A DNA stretch of 64,000 nucleotides from Rhizoclosmatium globosum (Eukaryota > Chytridiomycota > Chytridiomycetes > Chytridiales > Chytriomycetaceae), in assembly GCA_002104985.1 (NCBI GenBank), contig MCGO01000088.1, positions 62,001-126,000 of the forward strand. Reading direction: 5' to 3'. Shown piece by piece: positions 57,159-64,000 of the stretch. The position numbers and the translations under genes are program-made. The notes below the pieces were generated by a model. That model saw only the letters and a program-made list of their open reading frames with translations, was not told the origin of the DNA and ran no database searches. Every line of letters begins with the position of its first letter. Positions within the stretch are counted from its first letter, which is position 1.

Positions 57159-58032
57159 ATGTACTTCATGCCACACCACGCCTCCATCCGAGACTGTGGC
57201 TCCAAGTCCATTCATTCGCACTTGAATCTCCCTCAATCTCCCCTCACTTTGAAGCAAGTTCACGGCCAATCCAAAGCCCCCACAATCTCAAATGCGAATG
57301 TTATGCCAGACTTTCTTGGTCCAAGTCACCCAAAAGATGGTCCAAGTTCCTGCACAAGTTACTCTTCCATCATTGGCTTCACTTGCCCTCCATCGCTTTG
57401 ATCCGTCGTCGATCAACTTCGCCTCTCCCTCTGCTTACCTACCAGCTTCAGCAATAGTCAACACCCTCCTGCCATTCGATGTGCCAAGTCCCAATTCATC
57501 CCTCTTTGTTTCCCCATCCAATAACCTCCACCTCAACCTTCCCCTAAATCGAATTCTCAACAAATCCCACAATCACGCTCGAAAAAGCCGCGATCAAACG
57601 CAGACCAATCAATCCACCAATGCCCTAACCAAACCTGCTCCTTAACATTCTGTTCCCCAGTCGACCTCTACACCCACCTCAAAACAATCTGCTTCACCCA
57701 CACATCAATATCCTCCCTCTACTGCCCCCTCTGCGTCCCAACAAAAACCCCGTCGCCACCGACAAGCGATTCGAAAACCCTTGGAACTTGGTTACACACC
57801 TAAAACGACACAACCAGGACCGAGAACGCGAATTCACGTGCGATATGTGGGAAAACAGTTTCTATGAAGAACAACTGGTGTATCATGTGAAGGAGAACAT
57901 AGTGGAGAAGGGTTTGCGTGCTCTGGTTGTGGTGTAAAGTTTGGGAAACGGAGTCAGAGGGATCGGCATCGAAGAGAAGAATGTACTGCTGGAGATGTGG
58001 AAGGTGGGAAGAAGAGGAAGCGGAATGGATAA
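57159..58032 (+). CDS. Zinc-finger protein Z8 (frame-disrupted)
   Basis: Separate from the main array but with the same finger logic. Low-complexity Ser/Pro N-terminus (FDPSSINFASPSAYLPASAI) lies in one frame; from 57621 another frame gives CPNQTCSLTFCSPVDLYTHL plus KTIC, a C-x4-C-x12-H-x4-C finger, then YCPLC, then ENPWNLVTHLKRH, like the W-x2-N/L finger of Z2. A last C-x2-C finger, CSGCGVKFGKRSQRDRHRRE, ends the protein before TAA at 58030. Frame changes near 57600, 57760, 57850 and 57915. Start uncertain: ATG at 57159 or 57292. The number of breaks makes a decayed gene possible. Confidence 0.5.
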
Positions 58033-58476
58033 GTTGTTCATTCCTGATTTTTACTTGATATACCTTGCAGTAAATAAATGTTGAAGCCCTCTTTCCCATA
58101 TGTGTTTTGTTTGATTAAGAGTGCAGCCGCTTTGGGGAGAAAGATTTCTGGAAATGAAGCTGATTAAATTTAAAGTTAGGCCACATAAAAATTGCCTCTC
58201 GTTTGAGGGTTAATCAAAGTCTAGTGCTTCATAACTCGTTCTCTGTAGAAACTTAAGTTGACAGACTAAGTAAATCCCATTGTAAGTAAAACCCTTTGTT
58301 TTTAAGATCAATCCACCTCTGATTTATGGTGTCGCACACGCTGGCTTGTAGAGTTCGACGTTTCACTGATGTGCGAAACTCAAATGAGAGCGTCCCACGA
58401 ATTTCCTGCCAAGAGATCCATATAAGGCCCCGAGTGAGAGGAGAAATGAAAAGTTTTGAAACAAGAAAAGTCCGCA

Positions 58477-59646
58477 ATGTCTCGTCCAGCCCCTCCTTCT
58501 CTGCCGATCGGTTACTTTGCTCAATGGTCTGTCGAGCACAACCGTTACTGTTTCGTCAACGAGGCCACGAAGCAAATTGAGTGGGAAGTTCCAACCACTC
58601 CGGCTTACTCTGACGTTGAAAAAGCCGGATCAAGCGTTGGCACTCTTGTTGTTGCCCCTGCCAAAACTGTGTTGGATACATCGGGTCAGTTCCAAGGCGG
58701 AAGTTTTGAAATCCAACACAGGTTTTGGTGCCACACTGCATACCCTCTGTCTTAAAATTAAGATCCTTCATCATGTATACAGAGACACCAACACTGTGAT
58801 CGTTATGCAGTTGCAAAACGGAGAGATTCATGCGAAACCTGGGACTTTAGTTTCGTTTACGGAAGGTGTATCCATTCGTGTGAGTGAGAGTTTCACGAAC
58901 GTCTTCCAACAGAAAAACTGACACTGAATTCGCAGGGAACGTTCCATTTTAACTTCAAGAACATTTTCACGGGAGATCAAACGTCTTTCCTTCATATCCA
59001 GGTACAGTTCATTGAATCAACCAAATGCCATGTATACACTTAAGCTAATTTAATGTATATTTGAAAAAAGGGCCCAGGCCAAGCGATCATCAGTAGTCAT
59101 GGTCTTGGAGATATCATTGTTCTCCCCATGAACAATTCAAAATGGATTGCTGATCGTGAAGCATTCCTTTGCTACACTGACGGCATCACTCGTGATTCCA
59201 AAGCCCAGTCGCTCGGAAAGACACTCGGTTCAGGTCCAGGACTTTGGGTGCACCATTATTCAGGAACAGGGCATTTGTTTTTGGAAACATTTGGAGCGCT
59301 GATGTTCAAAGACGTAAGTGCGCTAGAACTAATTGTCGATATTCAACAATATACCGTCTGACGTCTTGCTACAGCTCCAGCCCGGAGAAAATTACTTTAT
59401 CCATTCCAACTTTGTTGTTGCGTGGAATTGTCAGGTATGAACTAATACTATGATAACAATTTTTTAATAGTCTGACGATAGTACACTGTCGAGCCTATCA
59501 AAACAAGCAGCGGTGGTTTCTTCTCTAAGCTCGCGACTGGTGATTTCTGGATGTGTAAATATACAGGACCAGGTCGAGTGTATTTCCAGTCCAAGAGTGC
59601 TGCTGTGTTTGGGGAATGGATTTCTAGATACGTCGGCTCTGGTTGA
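58477..59646 (+). CDS. WW-AIM24 fusion protein A
   Basis: Exons: 58477-58721, 58783-58879, 58936-59001, 59071-59313, 59375-59433 and 59483-59646, all GT-AG, with no frame break. N-terminus PPSLPIGYFAQWSVEHNRYC plus FVNEATKQIEWEVP is a WW domain, a small binder of proline-rich ligands (W near residue 16, second W in IEWEVP). The rest is an AIM24/TRAP-like beta domain: GQFQGGSFEIQHR, EIHAKPGTLVSF, GPGQAIISSHGLGDIIVLPM, AQSLGKTLGSGPGLWVHHYS and LFLETFGALMFKD. Yeast AIM24 is a mitochondrial protein of cristae organisation, but no mitochondrial leader is seen here and the bacterial-type AIM24 fold occurs in many settings. The role is unknown. Confidence 0.83.
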
Positions 59647-59818
59647 TTTATTAAAGACAGTTGTTAATCACTTTCTTTTGAGTGCATGGAAGATAAAGGG
59701 AATCGTGGGGCCAAGCCTCCATCAGAAAACTCACCATGAAACTAAAGACGAGCTTCAACCCATACTCCATATTCACAGGGTTCAAACACGGAACGAATTC
59801 TATCAAGGAAAGCTACGC

Positions 59819-61452
59819 ATGTCCTCTCACTACTCCTCCTTGCAATAGTATTGAGTACTTCCTTCGTCTTCCACCTGGCTGACTCAGCCACACAACCAAC
59901 CACGTCCACCTTTTCCCGCCTCGCCTCCGAAATCGAATCCCTCCGACTTTCCTTCCGCGTCCCAGGCGTCGCCGTCGGAGTCGTCGTCAACGGAACACTT
60001 GTTTTCAGCCAGGGTTTCGGAACACGAAACTCGTCTGGCGCACGAGTCGGCGCACAAACCCTGTTCCAAATTGGGTCGACGACGAAGGCTTTTACGGCGT
60101 TTGCGGCGGCGCAGCTTGTGGATGCAAACCTTCTTTCGTGGACGGAGCCGGTGACGAAGACGTATCCTGCAGTTGGGTTTATGGATCCTGTTGCGAATGA
60201 GCAGGCGAATTTGGTGGATATCATGTCGCATCGGACGGGTCTTCCGAGGCATGATATTATTTGGCTGCTTTGGTCAACTCATGATGAAGTGATTGCGCGA
60301 ATCAAGGATCTACAGCCGTCAGAAGAGTTCCGAAAGGTCTGGCAGTATAATAACATCATGTTTACACTTGCTGGTACGATTGCTGGGAATGTATCAGGGC
60401 TTGGTTATGAGGCACTTGTTCAAGAACGTATTCTTGGGCCATTGGGAATGAATTCAACTCAGACAAATCCCTATGAACTACCGCTATCTGAAAATCATGC
60501 ACGTGGATTCGTGTCGAATGGATGGTCCAATGTTGAAATTCCTTATGATAAATCCTACATGGCTGGATCATCTTTACCCGCGGGAGGAATATCTTCAAAT
60601 ATAAATGACTGTGAGTGCTTAAAAACTGTGCGGTCTTAGTCTGACGAAATATCTTTTCGACAGTAGCGAAATGGGTATCGCTTATGACCAACAAAGGATC
60701 TTTTCGCGATGGTCAATCACGCATCATCTCGGAGGAACAATTCAACATGATTATCACTCCACATATGCCCCTTGAAAGTCCCTACGAGATGACATCATAA
60801 AAATGCATCCTGTGAGTTCCTTCATTAGGTCAAACACCACTAACATTCAAAACAGACGGCCTAGGATGGGAACTCGACTTCTACCGCGACCTTCCCCGAA
60901 TCCAACACGGCGGAAACACACCCGGCTACTCTACCCAAATCGACACATTCCCCACACTCGACGCTGCAATTATCGTCCTTACAAACCTCGAAGGCACAAT
61001 GGCACCAATCGCCATCGCAAACACAATCGCAGACAGACTCTTCTTCCCTGCCGCCCCGAAAGTAGATTGGAAACAACGAATGGACGGTTGATGCAGAACT
61101 TACTTTGGAAGCGGAATGTCGAAGCTATTAAGAAGATTATAGGACGGAAATGGTTCACGCGTCCAAGCCTTGCCTTTGAAGCGTACGAAGGACGGTATCG
61201 TAGTAAAGCGCACGGTGATTTGTCGTTGAGACTTCGACACGATAAGAAATATTTTGACTTTTCGTTGGCTGGAAGCAACTCCCTTGATGGCGTTGTGGGA
61301 CATTGGCAGGATGATACGTTTGGCGTTTATGAACTGCTTGGACAGGCTAGTTACGTTCTTCCAATTTTGGAGTTGGTGTTTTCTGTGGATGCAACTGAGG
61401 TTTCAGTGGAGTGGAGAAGGGCGTTGATCCAATTGTGTTTGTACGCGAATAA
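59819..61452 (+). CDS. Secreted serine beta-lactamase-fold hydrolase, copy 4
   Basis: Lies between AIM24 genes A and B. ATG at 59819 begins a signal peptide (LSLLLLAIVLSTSFVFHLAD) if one C is restored in TCC right after the start. Motifs: S-T-T-K in IGSTTKAFTAF, Y-N-N in QYNNIMFTLAG, and H-G-G in IQHGGNTPGYSTQ. Exon 1 ends at 60610; exon 2 begins at 60664; a third starts near 60857 (GLGWELDFYRDLP). Frame changes near 60800, 61085 and 61420; with the last one the protein ends VDPIVFVRE at 61452. It has the DUF3471-type C-terminal beta domain (FEAYEGRYRSKAHGDLSLRL). Substrate unknown. Confidence 0.78.
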
Positions 61453-61526
61453 AAAATATGTATGTGTAGTATAGTAAGTCTCATTTTCGATTTATTGTCA
61501 TCTAGTACAAAACAAACCTAATTTGT

Positions 61527-62516
61527 ATGGCAACACCAGCCCCGTCGTTGTACTTCCAATCGCGCCAGCATCAACCATCGGGAATGTCGCAGGACAGTTT
61601 GCGGGTGGCTCTTTCGAAATTCAACATAGGTGAGAAGTACAGTTTGCATTCAACTCCATGTCTGATTCAAAATAGAGACACGAACACAATCCTGACAGTA
61701 ACACTCGCGCCTGGCGCTGAAGTACACGCGAAGCCAGGAACATTGTTTCATACACGATGGGTCGTCATTCGTGTACTTTTTATACTTTGAAATTACTTCT
61801 TCATTAATAACGCTGTTGGCAGGGAACATTCACTTCACCTTCCGAAATGTTTCACGGAGACCAGACGCATTTGTGCATATCAAGGTAACCTGTCAATGAC
61901 CATTGGTATACAGGACTAACGTAAACAAACTTTAACACCAATAGGGCCCAGGCCAAGCGACACTCTCAAACCACGGTCTCGGAGACATATCCGATCCCGA
62001 TGCAAAATTCACAATGGGTTGCAAACCGACACGCATTTTGTCATGACGGGCGGCATCCAACGGGACTCAAAGCGCAGTCAATTGGAAAAATGTTTGGAAG
62101 TGGACAGGGATTGTGGGTGCATCATATACTGGAACTGGGACATTGTTTTTGGAGACGTTTGGTGCTATTCTCTTCAAAGATGTGAGTGAATGCTCACACT
62201 GATTTGGAGATAATCATCCGGAAATGAATAGCTTCAACCTGGTGAAAGCTATTTGTTGATCACAAGTTTGTTGTTGCTTGGAACTGTCAGGTACGTTCCT
62301 CTCTTCAAGGCATTTAATATGTACTCGCTATTCACTTAGTACGCTGTTGAAGTTATCAAGACGGAGCAAGGGGGTTCGGAGGGTTTTTATCGAAGCTGGC
62401 GACAGGGGACTTTTGGATGTGTCGATTCACGGACCTGGACGGTTTACTTTCAATCCAAGAGTGCTGATGTGTTCGGGGAATGGATTTCTGGTTATCTACC
62501 ATCCAGCAGTAGTTAA
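61527..62516 (+). pseudogene. AIM24-domain gene B, no WW domain, heavily frameshifted
   Basis: Starts MATPAP and goes straight to the AIM24 domain (NVAGQFAGGSFEIQHR); the WW module of A and C is absent. The six-exon plan is kept, with splice sites at matching places, but the frame must be shifted many times: near 61545, 61840-61875, 61990, 62040, 62070, 62125, 62385 and 62440-62450. Blocks such as GPGQATLSNHGLGD, WVANRHAF and KMFGSGQGLWVHH are still readable. A has no break and C one in similar lengths, so eight or more here are not explained by a uniform error rate. I call it a probable decaying copy; an error-dense consensus patch is the alternative. Confidence 0.6.
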
Positions 62517-62571
62517 TCGGTGATTGTTGGATTAAAACTCATCAATCAAATTTCTGCTCTCAATCCAAGAA

Positions 62572-63758
62572 ATGCCACCCACTCCGCCACCTGTTCCACC
62601 TGGCTGGATCGCCCAATGGTCGACCGAGCACAACCGATTCTTCTTTGTGGATGAAGCAACAAAGGCCTCGGTTTGGGAGCTTCCCTCGGCTGCGACAGCA
62701 ACGGCAGCAGCCCTCGCCAACGACACCAAAGATCACAGCAACGCCGCAGATCGTTCCAATAACGCCTGCAGTCGTAATCACGAATACTGTGGGACAGTTC
62801 AATGGCGGAAGATACGAGATCCAGCACAGGTTTCTTGATCAGCTTGGTTGGTTGGTTGTTTGAGCTTATTCGTGCATCGCAGAGACACAAACACTGTCCT
62901 CATCGTCACACTCGCACCAGGTCCTGAAATTCATGCTAAACCAGGAACGCTGGTCTCGTACACGATGGGCGTTTCGATCAGGGTGGGTTTGTGCTTGTGG
63001 TCTTTGAGTGCTGAGCTAACAACAATGCCTTCGTTTTACCTGATATACAGGGAACATTCCAGTTTTCGTTCAAGAACGTTTTTACAGGTGATCAAATTGC
63101 GTTTGCCCATATCAAAGTACGTGGCATCGGAATTGCTGGCAAAGTTATCTCTAACATCGAATAGGGACCTGGTGAAGCGACTCTCTCAAACCACGGTCTC
63201 GGAGACATTATCCCTCTTCATATGGAGAACTCGCAATGGGTTGCATCCAGAGATGCCTTCTTGGTGATGACGGAGGGCATTCAGCGTGATTCCAAGGCTC
63301 AGTCAATCGGGAAAGCGTTCGGAAGTGGTGCTGGATTGTGGGTGCATCACTATACTGGAACCGGGACGTTGTTTTTGGAAACCTTTGGTGCTATTTTGTT
63401 TAAGGATGTGAGACTTTTGTGGAATCGGTGGCGGACTTTCAACTAACACCAATACACCATAGCTTCAACCTGGAGAGAGTTACTTTATCCATCATCACTT
63501 TGTTGTGGCGTGGAACTGTCAGGTATTTCTGGTACCTCTTTGATTTTTTTTATTCTGACACATTGGATACTTTTTTAGTATGCTGTCGAAGTGATTCAAA
63601 CAGACAAAAGCGGATTTGGTGGATTCTTGTCCAAGCTAGCAACTGGCGACTTTTGGATGTGCAGATTCACTGGTCCTGGTCGTGTATACTTCCAATCCAA
63701 AAGCGCAGGTGTATTTGGAGAGTGGATTGCTCCATACATTCCAACATCCTCGTCATAG
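62572..63758 (+). CDS. WW-AIM24 fusion protein C
   Basis: Exons: 62572-62829, 62883-62982, 63051-63116, 63165-63407, 63463-63522 and 63579-63758. WW domain at residues about 5-42: PPVPPGWIAQWSTEHNRFFF plus VDEATKASVWELP, closer to consensus than in A (PPGW start). A Thr/Pro/Ala linker (PTTPKITATPQIVPITPAVV) follows one frame change near 62715 that fits a missing C. AIM24 domain: GQFNGGRYEIQHR, EIHAKPGTLVSYTMGVSIR, AFLVMTEGIQRDSKAQSIGK, GSGAGLWVHHYTGTGTLFLE and MCRFTGPGRVYFQSKSAGVF. It ends TSSS at 63758. Tandem with A and B, all in one direction. Confidence 0.84.
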
Positions 63759-64000
63759 ATTGTCTTGTTCCCTTAAGTCTCTTAGATTACGCAGTCAAAT
63801 AAAAGAATTGATAGTAAAAGGTTCCATATGTATTTTTTGGCAAAACGGTTTAGAATAGTGAAGAAAAGGAAGATTCAGAAAAAAGGGAGATTCAGAAGTG
63901 AAAGGAAATCAAAAAAAGCATTAAATCAATAAAGCAAAGAGAGCAAAGAGGCCACTACAAAATGAACTCTGCTGGAAGCCGCACCAATCTGAATATTGAT
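63759..64000. other. 3' flank, no gene seen
   Basis: AT-rich, A-run-rich sequence downstream of WW-AIM24 gene C up to the window edge. AATAAA-like sites at 63796 and 63927 may serve polyadenylation. Confidence 0.4.

Overview
The window is eukaryotic nuclear DNA, most likely from a zoosporic (flagellated) early-diverging fungus such as a chytrid. Reasons: compact genes with many 45-250 bp GT-AG introns, some with yeast-like TACTAAC branch sites; fungal housekeeping genes (PGK, TRA1, SEC13, BUD22-like, uS2, eL20, eIF5A); chitin-related proteins (a GH19 chitinase and a chitin-binding protein); and genes usually missing from Dikarya but kept in flagellated lineages (a Fuzzy/CPLANE-like trilongin protein, a gamma-secretase APH-1 homologue, a cobalamin-dependent methionine synthase relative). 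The species call is inference.

Layout. 1-8 kb: housekeeping genes (BUD22-like, RPS0/uS2, PGK, chitin-binding module protein, NUDCD1-like, eIF5A). 8-14 kb: membrane-anchored GH19 chitinase and two secreted serine beta-lactamase-fold hydrolases sharing a promoter element. 14-17 kb: APH1 and SEC13. 18-30 kb: an accessory-looking array of related zinc-finger genes, with one truncated copy, a foldback transposable element and several direct repeats, interrupted by a coiled-coil membrane protein and eL20. 31-45 kb: 6-phosphogluconolactonase and the very large TRA1. 45-50 kb: a small complex-I-like protein, Fuzzy, and a MetH-like B12 protein. 50-56 kb: a third beta-lactamase-like gene and a tandem family of unknown multi-pass membrane proteins (two full copies and one internally deleted). 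56-64 kb: a membrane J-domain protein, another zinc-finger gene, and three AIM24-domain genes, two with an N-terminal WW domain, with a fourth beta-lactamase-like gene set among them.

Reading frames are broken repeatedly, even in essential genes such as uS2. Where a paralogue or a conserved family shows the expected frame, the usual repair is one missing base in a short run of identical bases. I therefore treat most isolated frameshifts as probable long-read consensus errors. Only genes with clustered lesions or large deletions are called decayed. Exon joins were worked out by eye from splice signals and frame; boundaries are exact where stated and approximate elsewhere.

The strongest leads are: a probable 2-nt micro-exon in eIF5A; the zinc-finger family with an unusual HC-x3-CY finger and a shared N-terminal motif; WW-AIM24 fusion proteins; the unknown tandem membrane-protein family; a MetH relative lacking the cobalt-ligand histidine; and a shared promoter element on two beta-lactamase-like genes.
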